Shown here in pieces: positions 12,230-23,500 of a stretch of DNA of 64,000 nucleotides. The position numbers and the translations under genes are program-made. This DNA comes from Hymenopellis radicata (Eukaryota > Basidiomycota > Agaricomycetes > Agaricales > Physalacriaceae), in the NCBI GenBank assembly GCA_015501595.1, contig JADNRX010000283.1:1-64000 (forward strand), written 5' to 3'. The notes below the pieces were generated by a model. The model searched no databases, was not told the origin of the DNA, and worked only from the letters and a program-made list of their open reading frames with translations. Numbering within the stretch: position 1 is the stretch's first letter; each line of letters starts with the position of its first letter.

Positions 12230-12766
12230 ATGACAAGACACCGGAAAGACCGCGCGCGCCGACTTACTGGTGGCATCCTTCACCCCGTTGACTGTGAGTT
12301 ACTCTCAGTTGAATTGCCAAGGAATAATAACTCAGTTACTACAGATGTTCGCAGAGCAAGGTCCGAGCGACGCATGAAAGAAGGCCAAGGCCAACCCTTC
12401 TTTCCTCAGAACAGTAAACCAGATGTCCCGCCGCACATAAGTCCGACCCCACAAGCACACCGATCCGGCGACCCATACGAAAACCGACGTCTCCCGTTCT
12501 CAAACGCTTTGCCCGTTTACTCTTCGCCCTCTACACCTCACGTTCACCTTCCACCGATGAACAGTACCCAACAGTACGCCTCCACTGTAGCGCCTCAGCC
12601 CGTGCAGTACGCCCATCCCGACATATACTCTCGATATCCATCGTATAGCGTGATGACGAACGAGGTCCCGCCACCTGTCCCGCCGAAGGACTTTATCCCG
12701 GAGCGCGTCAATCGAACTCCGTTGATCTTTCAGTATCAATCGCCTCCCGATGCTTTGAGGTATTAA
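12230..12766 (+). CDS. Small basic, Pro/Tyr-rich protein (tandem member 1)
   Basis: Exons 12230-12293 and 12345-12766 (51 bp intron, GTGAGT...ACAG) encode 161 residues. The protein starts with an Arg/Lys-rich head (MTRHRKDRARRLTGG) and is otherwise low in complexity: Pro, Tyr, Ser and His, with a PPPVPPK motif near the C-terminus that could bind SH3 or WW domains. No signal peptide, membrane segment or known domain is visible. The second gene of the pair, at 13423, has the same plan: a 21- or 18-codon first exon, one early intron, a Tyr/Pro/Arg-rich body, and a similar promoter. Function unknown. Splicing in frame and the TATA box support a real gene. Confidence 0.62.
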   Translation: MTRHRKDRARRLTGGILHPVDCELLSVELPRNNNSVTTDVRRARSERRMKEGQGQPFFPQNSKPDVPPHISPTPQAHRSGDPYENRRLPFSNALPVYSSPSTPHVHLPPMNSTQQYASTVAPQPVQYAHPDIYSRYPSYSVMTNEVPPPVPPKDFIPERVNRTPLIFQYQSPPDALRY

Positions 12767-13372
12767 GTGATCAGAGCGTTGCACCTTCTAGTTATTTCTG
12801 CCTATGCCATTGCTTATCTTCTATCCTTCTTCAAATGTATGACTCTTCCATTACGCCGATGTTGCTACTTGTATCTTCTATTGAATGTGATTCATTTATG
12901 AGCACGTATGACATGATAATCTACCCACGAGACCTAATCTTCTCGGTGCTATGCCAGAGAGCGACTGCGTTCCTTCTATTGATTTTGGTGTCTAGAGGAA
13001 AAAAGACGCATCACCATGCAGAACTGGCTCAGAGGTGCTGGAATTTCGCTTGATGTTAAGCCAAAGGGAGAAACTATCACCTGCCTAGTTACAGCGACAC
13101 TCTCATGCCTTCCCAGGCTGTTTCTACGGCACATTACGAGAGCTCGTTGATTATTTTCTCTGCGCCACGCCTTTCTGTGTTTCAGGTTCTCCTCCTTTCA
13201 GACCTGGTCTAATCGATTATCGGTACATCTCAATCCTGTCTCCCCCCTTACCACCACACCAGTCATCTGATAGTCGAAATCGCAGTGACTGAACCCATTC
13301 GTTTAAAGAGCTGATCCCCGTCATGTTCAGATCATTCTCCGTCCTGTTAAGGCAGTTGATGCACCCTCCCTC
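12767..13372. other. Spacer between tandem genes
   Basis: No gene seen. Its 3' end carries promoter sequence similar to that before 12230. Confidence 0.4.
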
Positions 13373-13379
13373 TATAAAT
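13373..13379 (+). promoter_or_regulatory. TATA box
   Basis: TATAAAT, 50 bp before ATG 13423. Preceded by a CTGTTAAGGCAGTTGATG block like that before the neighbouring gene. Confidence 0.62.
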
Positions 13380-13422
13380 GTAGCTGCCCTGCGCTAAAAC
13401 TGTATAGTACGACGCTTCCCCC

Positions 13423-14019
13423 ATGCTCAACAACTGGAAAGACCGCGTGAGCGGATACGTTCGTGGGACAATCGAACGTGAGTACTTCCTCTTGCTTGAT
13501 GGCCAATATACTCAGAATACATGTTCTTTATTCCCAGGTCGGCAACAAGCTGTACAAGCTTGTCGAGACGCAGTACATGCCGAACGTGACAGACAACGAC
13601 GAGAGACCGAGTATTATCAGTCCGCTCGCTTCTTTCGCAGAGAAGCCGGCCGCTATGAGCGCCCAGGGCGGACCCACGATCCACGATATGCGGAGCGCGT
13701 AGCATATCACCAACACTATTATAAGCCCATAACAGACGAGGAACGCTATCGATTCGCTGCACGCCGAGAAGTAGTGGAAGAGCATGGGTTTTATAGCGGC
13801 TACGACCAACCACATAGTCGGCGCGACTATCACCGCTATCCGCCTGCCCCGCCGGTTACCTATCCACCCGTGCATCCGTGGGGAAGCACGCCGTACTATC
13901 AGCAGTATACGAATCACGATCGTGAGCTATATCGACCAAGTCCTGCTGAGCTAATGCGCGAGGGTGGCTACACACCTTCTATACTGCACAAGCAGGGAAG
14001 GCGTTATCGGCGCTATTAG
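13423..14019 (+). CDS. Small Arg/Tyr-rich protein (tandem member 2)
   Basis: ATG 13423. Exon 1 ends at 13477; a 60 bp GTGAGT...CCCAG intron (13478-13537) has a length divisible by three, so the frame stays open even if it is retained. The spliced product is 178 residues, the unspliced one 198. The body is full of Arg, Tyr, His and Pro (for example PHSRRDYHRYPPAPP) and ends in GRRYRRY. No known domain. Exon plan and promoter match the gene at 12230, so I read them as an old tandem pair. The composition suggests a disordered protein; function unknown. Confidence 0.6.
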   Translation: MLNNWKDRVSGYVRGTIEREYFLLLDGQYTQNTCSLFPGRQQAVQACRDAVHAERDRQRRETEYYQSARFFRREAGRYERPGRTHDPRYAERVAYHQHYYKPITDEERYRFAARREVVEEHGFYSGYDQPHSRRDYHRYPPAPPVTYPPVHPWGSTPYYQQYTNHDRELYRPSPAELMREGGYTPSILHKQGRRYRRY

Positions 14020-14711
14020 CTTGACCGACAACGTTGTTTGATCCTACATTACCTTTGCATTCCATCTCTGTATATCCCGTATGCCCCTCGTACTCCAATC
14101 ATATGCTCTTTTGTCTGTCGTAGAGACCGACGCACAACGCCAAGGGGTAACAAGATGGGAGGAGGAAGAAGAATATGTAGCAGCACAGGCGACCGAGGGG
14201 AGCACAGGGAGACTTGGCGATAAAGCGTGTGAGGTCTGTGGAAGAGCGTCTCTAGTCTCGCGACTTACTGGCGAAGTTGAGCCAGAGGCGTACTGTTACT
14301 CTAGAAGTTTCGTCCACCACCAAACCGAAGGACAACCGCAGAAGTCGGCAGAAGCCGGGCCGGCGAGACATTAAAGCTCCGCTACTCCGCTCGGGACTTC
14401 CCTGGGTGTTTTAGCGGCCTGCTTTTTCTTCATTCTCACCAAGTCTTGGCGGCCATGCTCTCATGCGTCACTCCGACTAGACGGCCATCACGCCGTCCTG
14501 TTCAGATATCTGCGATTTCGGCCCTAGACGCCCGATACGTGACTTGTCCCTCAAAAGGCAGGTCTTATGGGGTGCTGTGCCTTCCTTGTTCTTGTTCTCA
14601 AGCTCCGTTGTCTAGGCGACAGCGAACATAATAAAGCTCGAGCTGTGGCCTTTCCCCCTTTCTCCTCCATTCTCTCAGACACGCTACGCTATCTTTTCGC
14701 CAGCACTCACG

Positions 14712-15635
14712 ATGACTTCTTCCAGCGATGCGTCGCAAGAGCTTCAATCATTCGACCTTGAACCAAACATCGGCGATGGAATGTTCCACTGCTTATTCCG
14801 CGATACGTGTCCTGGACTCGCCGCTTTTCCGACCCAAGAACTGCTTCTGAATCATTACTCTCGTGTCCATTCCCAGGACGTTGTCACAGTAAGCTCATTC
14901 TACTTTCGACGCCATTTCCTCTCACGACCCACCAAAGATCACAGTCGAAGATCCGGACGGCGTTCAGCAGACAAACATCTACTATGGAAGTGAGGGCGCT
15001 GCGGATCACAATGTAGATGGGCTTCGCTTGAGATTTTGGTGAGCCGTCCCTGTTCAGTTCAGAAACGAACCACGACCTGACCATGGTGTAGACCACCCAG
15101 ATGAAATCCATAAGTCTTGCCAAGACTCGCTCTGATGTTCATGTTTTTACCAGACTGCTTATTGCACTACAAATTGAACCAATTCTTCTCGTTTCACGTT
15201 GATCTCTGCTCGTTTAAGCGACTTCATACTTCCGAGCAGTGGCGCCGAAATCATTGCTAACCTCGACAGACATTGAGTCGAGTATTCTTCAAGCGGCAAA
15301 TTGACTCATGCGAAAACCAGTGTTGTGTACTTACTCTACATCCAGCGAAGGTCCTTTTCTCGGAGCGCATCACTGTTATACAAGGATACGCGAGGCTTCT
15401 CCTGCGCTGATCCTTGTCGCTTTCAAGATATGGTCGGCTGGTCGACGCTTCCAGGCGGCGTCACTGCAAACCTATACATGACACGCTCCCGCACCTGTAT
15501 GCAGAACTCCCTTACTGACCCTCTGATAGGACCGGGCAGCTTCCTGCCAAGGATACAGACTTCCTTCGCCGCATCTTTCCTTCTGAGGAGAATGAAGTAC
15601 TAGCCTCCGGTTTGTCAACCACTCTCAAGTCATAG
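14712..15635 (+). pseudogene. Gene A left copy: C2H2-like protein, frame damaged
   Basis: Exon 1 (14712-14888) gives MTSSSDASQELQSFDLEPNI and then a zinc-finger-like pattern: two Cys six apart (CLFRDTC) followed by HYSRVH. A 49 bp intron (14889-14937) leads to exon 2, which stops at TGA 15042. Downstream coding phrases in other frames (HPDEIHKSCQDSLWMFMF near 15090, TGQLPAKDTDFLRRIFPSEE near 15560-15610, stop 15635) show the gene was longer. Compared with the right copy, one A is missing near 15015 and one G near 15130. I could not join the 3' exons cleanly in either copy. A DNA- or protein-binding nuclear role is only a guess from the finger. Confidence 0.55.
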
Positions 15636-16141
15636 TCAGTGCCAGTACAGCTCTAGTCTTTGTGACATGTGTACAGTCCTGATGTAGTTTGCCTCTGATG
15701 ACGTAATGAAAACAGCCTTTCCTTCCAACCATCACCAGCTTTTCCCGTTGAAGTGGAAATCTCTAAAGATCTTCGCCCTTGAACAATAAGCTGAGCGTCT
15801 TGTTTATCGAACAAAGGCTTCCAGCCATACAATTCAATCAGCCGGCGCAAAATCCTCTTCGACGCGACTGCCCCTACGCCCCAAATACGTTACTCGTTTT
15901 CCACATCGCTGCCCTCTCTCCATCATCGTAACCGCTCGTGGGATTGATTTCAAGATCAGACTAAGTGTTCGCTTGTGTTAACAAAAACGAGGATCCACCA
16001 ATCCCTTGTTCTCGTCTGTTGTTCTCGCGGCCTTGTTCAAAGCTCTATAAAGCGGCATAACCGACCTCCCAGAACAACTCACCGATTTACACTCTTCGCC
16101 TGATAACATCCTCCGGCGGACGACTTTCACGAAAACACGAC

Positions 16142-17159
16142 ATGGCAGATAACGTGGCGGAGGAACGCATCGACCTCGACGATCCCAGGTATCCTCCTGA
16201 ACTGTACCACCACGTCCAGGACATGATCAACCAGCTCTCGACGGGCCACCAGGAAGTTTCCGGCCAGTTCCCTGTACCCGTACGTGATTCGTCTTCATCG
16301 GCGATTGTTTGAATTCGACTGGCTGTCAATCAGATTTCCCTTTGCCCTACTCTTGGCGAAAATTCACCAGTCTATTGCCCCATATGTCCGCCTCCGAAGA
16401 TCGAAATCGCCTTCAAAACCTTGAAGAACAGAATCTACTACGACAAACGCCGCTCGCCGCAGCCGTTATATAAGACGGAAGCCGCTTGGATCCAACATCA
16501 TTGGAGAAGGGTTCACGGGAATGTCGTTATACCTGTTCCAGCTCCGAGTAGCAAAGTGCGCCAGGTATGCTGTGTCGTCTTCTCTCTGCCCATGCTATGA
16601 TTGAATGACATCCCAAGAGCAGTCGTGGAGCAACCAAGGAAGTCTATCGCTGTCCACTAAATGATACACGGAGTGCGAAGGCAGGGTGCGAATTCCTGGG
16701 CGTACAGGAGTGTCAAGGGCTACTGTGAGAATTCACTTTCATCTTGTGCACTGCGCCATCGAGACACGCTATATGACCGACTGGCCGTGGCAGCATGGCG
16801 ACCTTCCCTGGATGACCGGTCAGCTTCCGCTCGCAGACGAGGAACTGCGGGATTACATCTACCGCGTTGTAGACCCGTCATGGGCCACCATCTATGCCGA
16901 TCTTGTCCTCGGTCATCTCCACCCTATGCCTCATCATACTTTGGAGGACTTGGTTGACGAGTGGCGGAGAACAGATCCAGAGTTTGTACGCGCATTTAGC
17001 TTGTTCGAGGAGGAGAACTCGCTTTCTGGATCTTGCTTCACCTCGCCGATGTTCCTAGCTCTATCGGGATTCTCTTCGCCAGGGACTAGTCCTAAGGACA
17101 TTGTTGTCGATTCCCCGAGTACATTACGATTGATTAATAGACGATTTGTTAGAATGTGA
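16142..17159 (+). pseudogene. Gene B left copy: C2H2-type zinc-finger protein, frameshifted
   Basis: Exons 1 and 2 (16142-16279, 16334-16564) are intact and encode MADNVAEERIDLDDPRYPPE and a finger-like block (YCPICPPPKIEIAFKTL ... WIQHHWRRVH). The third exon starts at 16618 with SSRGATKEVYRCPLNDTRS. Relative to the intact right copy, an extra T near 16692 and another near 16732 shift the frame, and a lost C near 17113 changes the end. Unless read through in another frame, the product stops after GVQECQGLL. A TATA box (16046-16052) remains upstream. The left copy is therefore probably non-functional or truncated; the finger portion could still be made. Confidence 0.68.
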
Positions 17160-17308
17160 ATTCCATTGCCCAGATAAAACGAAACGATAACAACACGAGT
17201 GGGATAGCAGGTCGAGTAGCAGGTTGGTGATACAGATGAGATGACGCGAAAATGATATAAAGATATACCTATGCAAGACGTGCGGAAGACGGGAATATCG
17301 AATGAACA

Positions 17309-18540
17309 TCATATCCACCTCAGGGTCTTGGCGGAAGCACCGACATACGGAAAGTCTGGGAAATGCTTCCCATGCTCGTCCCGTTCTGATGCTCCTCGCC
17401 TGAGGGGATCAAACAGATGCGCGTCGGTGTCTGAATGGGAGGCGAAGCTGTATGCTTTGTGAGTTTCGTCAATAAGAAACAGAATAAGACTCACGCGCTA
17501 GCGTCGTCGTCGCCTTGCAGCCTTGGAATATACGGTGGCTGGGTCATCCGGTCTTGCACGGGTCTCCAATCGATCCTTTTAAACCAAGGGTGCTCGAGTA
17601 TCTCGGATACCCCTCGTGCCTTGTTCCCGAGCCTCCGTTTTGGGTGGATGCACATTAGACTCACGACGAGGGCCTTGGCCAGGGGACGGAGTATATCCAC
17701 GGACGGCCATTCTATGTACTGGGGCCCGGCGAGGATGCTTTTGTACATGGCGTCGAGTCGGGCTTTGGCGTCGGGGAAATAGAAGCCGGGGATGTGGTAT
17801 GGGGTGGTGCCGACGAGGAGCTCGAACATGAGGACGCCGAAGGAGTAATAGTCCACGGAGTGATTGTATTCCTTTCCTAGAAGGATCTGCCGGGAATATC
17901 AGCACTGTGACAAGTCATTGGGGCAAACACAACCTACCTCCGGGGCGATGTAATCCGGCGTTCCGACTAGTGATTTCGAAAATGTGCGGCGGTTGGCCAA
18001 GCCAAAGTCTGCAAGTTTAATATGCCCGTCCCGTCCAATGAGGATGTTCTCCGTCTTCAAGTCGCGATACATGATCTTCAGTTCATGTAAGAAGACTAGA
18101 GCCATAAGAATCTCGCATAGGTAGAATCTGGCTTGGTTTTCTGTGAATTTCTGCGAGAAATTCAAACAATCAGTATGATAGATTGCGACGAGATGCTGAG
18201 AAACGTACGCCGCAATCTCTCAGGAGCGTGAAGAGCTCGCCCCCAGGAACATATTCCATCACCATATACAAGTTCTCCGAGTCCTGGAATATTTCCGCTA
18301 GCTCGATAATGAACTCGCAGTGCCCGTTGGTCCTAATCGAAGAGAGGATGGCGGCCTCGTTGTTGGTATGGGTGATTTTCATTGTGTTCTACAACCCTCG
18401 TCTTCTTCATTGTTTTGATAGCATAGCAGTGCCCGTCGTCCAAGCTGCGGACTACGAAAACATTAGCATCGGCGCCCAAGAACCTGCATTGAAGAAACTC
18501 ACCGAGCTGTACCCTTCCGAAGGCTCCTGCACCGACTGTC
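17309..18540 (-). pseudogene. PKA-like kinase, left copy, split by transposon (3' part)
   Basis: Contains the reverse of the kinase domain from the glycine-rich loop to the C-terminal tail: [44 protein letters not shown], and an end at [17 protein letters not shown]. Two lesions make it non-functional. The KDZ element enters exon 1 at 18540, exactly before the Gly-rich loop. One extra A near 18375 (GAAAATC against GAAATC in the right copy) also shifts the frame before the VMEYVPGG region. The missing first exon lies across the element at 30661-30771. Confidence 0.85.
18534..18540. repeat. Target-site duplication, left (GACTGTC)
   Basis: GACTGTC directly precedes the element and recurs at 30661-30667 directly after it. 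The uninterrupted right-arm kinase has it once. Confidence 0.9.
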
Positions 18541-18612
18541 CAGTAAATTCATCGACTTTCTTTAAGATATCCAACATCACAATGTTGTGCTTAAACACAT
18601 GTTTCTTAAGAG
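18541..18612 (+). repeat. KDZ terminal inverted repeat, left
   Basis: Imperfect match to the reverse complement of 30590-30660. Conserved blocks are TTCAT, TTTCTTTAAGAT, CCAAC, GATGTT (AATGTT here) and GCTTAAA, then CTTAAGA. Confidence 0.85.
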
Positions 18613-18860
18613 TATTTAAGATCGCCGCTGAGATTGTTGAGCAAGTCACCAGTTCACCGTCGCTTAGATGCGACGCTTAAGCAGCTTAAGAGTGTTTGAG
18701 ATTGTGCTCGATTGTGTAGGAACTCATCAACAGTCGAGATCACCATGCTCAGAATGCTTAAGAACCTTAAGATCTTAAAGATGCATAACACATACTCATT
18801 CGACATTGATGATACACATTGTTCTTAAGACATGCTTGAGAAATTGATACTTAAGAACGT
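18600..18860. repeat. KDZ left subterminal CTTAAG repeats
   Basis: At least seven CTTAAG or near-CTTAAG sites in about 260 bp, several followed by AT- or GC-rich half sites. They mirror those at the right end. Confidence 0.7.
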
Positions 18861-21183
18861 TCAAGCAACTTCGGGCACGCGTTCGGCAATAATCGCGTAG
18901 CCCTTCCCGGTCGACACGATGATTTGAGCGCTGCATGGTGTTCATATCAGTATCAATGTCAAGAACACAGATAAGAAACTTACGACTTCTCCGAAGAATC
19001 ACCGCTGTCCTTTGTGTTGCCTCGAATGCTGCGTCGGAGGGGTCCAACGGGTGTTTTCACAGCTTTCCTGCCAACCGGCGCCACCTTCTTCTCCGTGCTG
19101 AGAATGGGGTTAGCCATATTAACACCAATATTAGCCGCGCACTATATACCTTGTGACAATCTTCACCCTCTTACTAGCGGGGGCCTCCGAAGTCGCTGCC
19201 GTTCCTCCAGCACGCTTGTTTCCTCGCTTGGTGGCTAAATAACAGGCATCAGAAACTCAGCTACACAACAGAATATTGAGATATACCTTGTTTATTCGCA
19301 GCTGGTGGAATATTCTCGCTGTCTTGTCCCCCTGGACTAGCCATACCCTTACAAAGAACGTCAGTTGGTAGCTGAGAGTGTTGAGTGTTGCTATCTGTCA
19401 CCATATTGTTTTCGATCAGCATGTTCTTCGGCGGGCCATTCTCCTTCGGCGGGTCGCTCTCCTTCAGCGGGTCGCTCTCCTTCAGCGGGTCGCTCTCCTT
19501 CGGCATATCGTTCTCCTTCAGCGGGTCATCCTCCTTCGGCGTGTCGCTCTCCTTCGGCGTGTCGCTCTCCTTCGGCGTGTCGCTCTCCTTCAGCGTGTCG
19601 CTCTCCTTCAGCGTGTCGCTCTCCTTCGCCATATTGCTCTCCTTCGGCGGGTTGCTCTCCTTCGGCACATCGCTCTTCTTCGGCATCTCATGACTATCGG
19701 CACTGCTGAATGCTGACAACTTTAGTAGTCGTCATAATAGAAGTTGTACACTTACTGTCTAGGCTGTCGTTAATCTCGAATAAGACAAATCCTGGTGGGA
19801 GTTTCTTGAATGCCTCGAAGAGATCGTATAGCACTTGAATTCTCATCAGCGAGGGGTTTGAGACTACGATACCAGGTGGAAGCGTCTTCGAGAAGGAAAC
19901 ATCATCCCATGGAATTGGACCGACATTCGGGATTGAGTCCTTAACTTGACTAAGCATGTAATCTGGTAAAAGAACGGCATCTAGCAGTAGATTCTACCAG
20001 AATATCTGAACAACATACCAAATTGAGCTTGAACGAAGAGACCCAAGAGATCTCGGAGTTGTATGATAGTTAGCGTCTCGATGTTGTAGTCGCTACTTGG
20101 GAAGATCGGGCATCCCAAAGGATCACACTTGAACGACTTCTGCGCCTCTGTCAAGACCCGTGGTTGGATAGTGCCGTTAACTGATAATGGAGGAGTTGTA
20201 ACGAAAGACATATAAGTAGATAGATACACACATGGGACAGTCTTTGAATAATCCTTCCAGGCTTGAATTACGGCTGTCTTGTAGTCTGTGTGCTGCGTGC
20301 TGAAACTCGGCTGATCGTTTGAAGCCCGTAACTCGATTCTATCATCTGGAATGAGAGTTGGCAGTATGCAGGAGGGCACAACGTACGTGCCGCGCTGTAG
20401 TTTCTCGTCTTCCCCACGAAATGCAAAACAGAGGTGAAAGGAAGCGAATCCAAGTTGACCGGGGCCATGACCGATAAGGCTAGAGAGCAATTGTCGCATC
20501 TCTTCTCTGAACCGCTGTTGATTCCTGTGATGAATATGAGCATACGCGCGGAGAAAGTGTGGCTGATGAACGTACTCATAAATGGTCTCTTGACCATTCT
20601 TCGCCAGCTCGTCTGCTTGCGATCGGTATTGGTCTTGGTTCGTGCCCTCCCATTTCGTCTTCAGCGCTGTCTGATACATTCCCGGATGCTCTAGATGTGT
20701 GATCTTAGCCTCCTTTCGCATCTCGTTTACCTCGGTGTTGACTTCGGCGCCAACCTCCTGCTTAAAAAGTTGAAACGCCGTTGGCGGAGAGGCTGAAGAA
20801 CGCATCAGAAGGGAAGAGGTGGGTGTCGAAGGCGGCGGTGCAGTAGAAAGCCCACGAGACTTAAGTGTCTTTGTTCGCATGCGATCCTTCTTGTTGCGAA
20901 ACGCATCGGCAACGGACTAAATAAAAAGTAAGTGCTATTGTTGTGCAAATTTAAGTAGCACACCTACCTTTCGAAACTTGATAAGATCATTGCCGCAGGC
21001 TGAACCATACTTGGTTTCCCATTCAGTCTTCTTTTCCGTCATCCAACTATCAAGATCGGCGTCGTCCTCAGGCTCGGGGAGTCCAACTCGCAATGGCTTG
21101 CCCCACTTTGTCTTTGAAGCGAATTCAGCCAAGGCTGCCTTGAGCCAGACTTGCTGGTCCTTTGGGAGAGGGGAACTAGGCAT
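18861..21183 (-). CDS. KDZ passenger 1: HMG-box-like protein with acidic/basic repeats
   Basis: Seven exons (20968-21183, 20019-20916, 19756-19980, 19287-19712, 19150-19234, 18984-19097, 18861-18930), all with in-phase GT-AG introns of 38-53 bp, encode 677 residues. Around residues 110-170 is an HMG-box-like stretch (PTAFQLFKQEVGAEVN ... KWEGTNQDQYRSQADE), so DNA binding is plausible. Later comes a run of about 17 six-residue KESDxP-type repeats (19430-19690), highly charged and probably disordered. After it is a basic, nuclear-signal-like tail (TKRGNKRAGG, ASKRVKIV), ending RVPEVA. The frame is open throughout, unlike neighbouring decayed genes, which suggests recent selection or recent arrival. 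The role in transposition is unknown; the HMG call is by eye. Confidence 0.75.
19425..19700 (-). repeat. 18-bp-unit tandem repeat coding KESDxP
   Basis: GCGGGTCGCTCTCCTTC-type 18 bp units repeated about 14-17 times with small changes. It lies inside passenger gene 1 and accounts for the overlapping open frames on the plus strand. Confidence 0.85.
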
Positions 21184-21883
21184 TGTGATCACCGATAATA
21201 TGACAAGGATGAGATGGGGGAAAGAGGCAGAGTTTGTTGATCGTCAAAGTTGGACAGCTAGAGCAAGTGGACGCGGCCCGATGACGCGCTGAGAATGACA
21301 GAGACGGTAAATTTCAGCCGTTAATCGGACTGAGAAAGGCCTAGGAAGCGCTTGCCAACCGATTCTCCGAAGCGGAAAAATACCAATGCAGATACTGCAG
21401 CCCAAAAAATTAACCCGACAGCGTGGTTTAGGGCTCATTCTGCAGTTTCCACATGCCACCAGCACTTAAAAAAAACCAAGAGATCCGACGCAGCAGTCCA
21501 AGAGCAACAGAAATTCAAAATAACACGGAACCAAAATCTAAGTGCCACAATGTCAGCATTAAGAAGTGTTCGAGGCCAATCACCGGTCAGAGAAAGCTCA
21601 AGAGTTTCTGCACAAGTTTCTGTAATAGTTATTTCCAAGTCGAGTACCATTGGGATGTTCGTTCACTGATGGCGGTGGTAGAAGGTTAAGACGTGTTAGC
21701 ATGCCAAATCCGGGAACACACGTGATAAGTCCAATCGCGTCTCCTCGCGGTTTTGTTTCTTCAAATTCTTTGCTCCTATGAGTCCTATCTCCACGGCACG
21801 GCTGTGGTTTAGGCTCATCGGTATCTTCCGCTATGAAAACACATCCTTGCCTTCCTATCTTCGGACTCTGGTGTATCATCATC

Positions 21884-22891
21884 ATGCCAGCTCGACGCGC
21901 TCATTACCCACTCGCCACTGCTGATGGTCTTACTGGCAACAAGCATGAGATGCGCGAGGATAATGAGAGGCGCATACGGGAATACCTTCTTTCCATTGTC
22001 CCTCCACCACCTCGCGTTTCACGCGCTCATCACCTCAATCATCATCCCACGCGTCCACAACTTGTTACAGGCCAGCGTAATCGACGTGATACAGGAGCGT
22101 GGATGCAACTCGTGAGTCTTTCCTTCATATTATACATCTTAGGAGGCTCACAATCTCTAGTGCTCCAAGGATGCACGAACAGGCAGTCCTCTCTGCACCA
22201 TCCCCAAGTTTCTTACCGATGGCTTGCCAGAAGCTCAGTTGCAGAAGAATCCACTAGCAAAATACCTCACTATTCGCCAGGAGTTGGCTGTTATCCATCG
22301 TGGTACTGCCCATCCATACAACAGGAAGACGCGTACACATCTCACTTCGTCCCACAAAGCGCGTCCTACATCGCCCCCTGTCCGCTCCAACGCGTCTTCT
22401 GTCGGCTCCAATGCGTCTTCTGCTTCAACTAGACCAAACCGTCCACACTCCAATGCTCGACCAGCCCCAGAAGCCCGCCGTCGCGTCTCATCTCCAGAAA
22501 TCATCGATCTCACTGGAGACGACTCTGATGATGACTCTGGCTGTGTATCGGGCACGGATGAAGTCACCATAATGGTATGGACCAATGTTAGTACTCTTGC
22601 TGCTCCATCTTTCAGTCTGCTGAGATCCTACAGAACTCCCTTCAACCTGTCCATTTCCTTGTACCACGACGTGCTGGGCGAGTTCGACTTGCCGATCACA
22701 AGATACTTCTGGGCGCGAAAGGTGTCGAAAAGACGTTGCTCCAGCATTATTGTTCTGCGCGTAACAGGTGGTTGCCGATGGATTGGGCAACACCCATCCC
22801 AGTCGCAAAGAACGGATTGGCCTTGTTTCGAGAGCAGGGGCTTTCCGAATTTCAGATGATGGGTCTAGAAAAGCACCGTCTATACTTGTAG
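21884..22891 (+). CDS. KDZ passenger 2: protein with SUMO-interacting-type motif
   Basis: Three exons (21884-22111, 22161-22574, 22616-22891) with 49 and 41 bp introns encode 305 residues. N-terminal part: basic, MPARRAHYPLATADGLTGNK. Middle: a Ser/Asn/Arg-rich linker leading to EIIDLTGDDSDDDSG, which matches the consensus of a SUMO-interacting motif with an acidic flank (hydrophobic core then Asp/Glu/Ser). The C-terminal third (VPRRAGRVRLADHKILLGAK ... RNRWLPMDW) is well ordered in composition, but I do not recognise a family. It ends four dozen bases from the convergent passenger 3. It may be a host-interaction factor of the transposon; this is inference from the motif only. Confidence 0.72.
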
Positions 22892-22922
22892 CATTTACAA
22901 TTGTGTATCTGTGTTACGAATG

Positions 22923-23500
22923 TCAAAGCTTAGCCTTCCGTTTCGCCTGTATGACTTGAAAGTTGAGAGTACTTGAGACGCCTTTCACCTCTTCACCGTT
23001 CTTCTTCTTATGAGACTGCCATTGGCAGGTACCATCATAGGAGGAGGCGACTGTGACACTGACATTGATGCGCTCCCTATTCGTGATCTCAGCCCAAGGA
23101 AAACAAATGCAGATGACCGAACTAACGAAATGGTGAGGGGTTCGCCCCGCTCAAGATCCCCAAACTTTTTCACCCAAAAGTTACCATCTGTACCAAGCAG
23201 CGACATCTAGGACATGAGGTTAGAACGTTCATATGTGCAACCAGAAAAGAAATCCTACATTGATATCGCCCATCCGTATTGGGACCGGGCATTTCTTGAA
23301 CATCTCAGCATGAGCGAATCCTGTCTGGGAATCGTCGTTGTCATCGTCGTCAGACGCTGGTGCATCCACAAGGTCGGGAATTTCATCATACATCTAGTGC
23401 GTGACTTTGAGTTCCTTGTGACCTAATAAGACAGCATGAAACCTACCTCTTTGTTGAACAACATGAATCGAGTAAGGAAGAGGTAGAAAGGGTGAGACAT
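22923..23500 (-). CDS. KDZ passenger 3: unrecognised protein
   Basis: Four exons can be joined: 23447-23500 (MSHPFYLFLTRFMLFNKE), 23259-23393 (YDEIPDLVDAPASDDDDNDD and on), an exon from 23206, and a last exon ending TGA at 22923 (CQWQSHKKKNGEEV ... QAKRKAKL). The donor of the third intron is weak (GTTCGG, about 35 bp intron). The product is about 145 residues: an acidic patch, a segment GNFWVKKFGDLERGEP, and a basic tail. The ATG at 23500 follows an AG acceptor-like site, so the true start may be further upstream (an open piece from 23625 ends in TAA). It is convergent with passenger 2, with 31 bp between stops. No known domain. Confidence 0.58.

Larger units (their letters stand above)
14150..18540 (+). 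repeat. Left arm A of the large inverted duplication
   Basis: This stretch matches the reverse complement of about 59160-63560 nearly base for base in most segments (for example 14712-15042 with 62990-62660, and 16142-17159 with 61567-60564). It has small indels and one region of lower similarity near 14250-14340. Before the KDZ insertion it continued directly into 30661-31300. It contains copies of gene A, gene B and the kinase. Confidence 0.92.

Noticed and set aside
19365..19716. Long plus-strand open frames over the KESD repeat
   Set aside because: They are shadows of the 18 bp tandem repeat inside the minus-strand passenger gene, which has proper introns.
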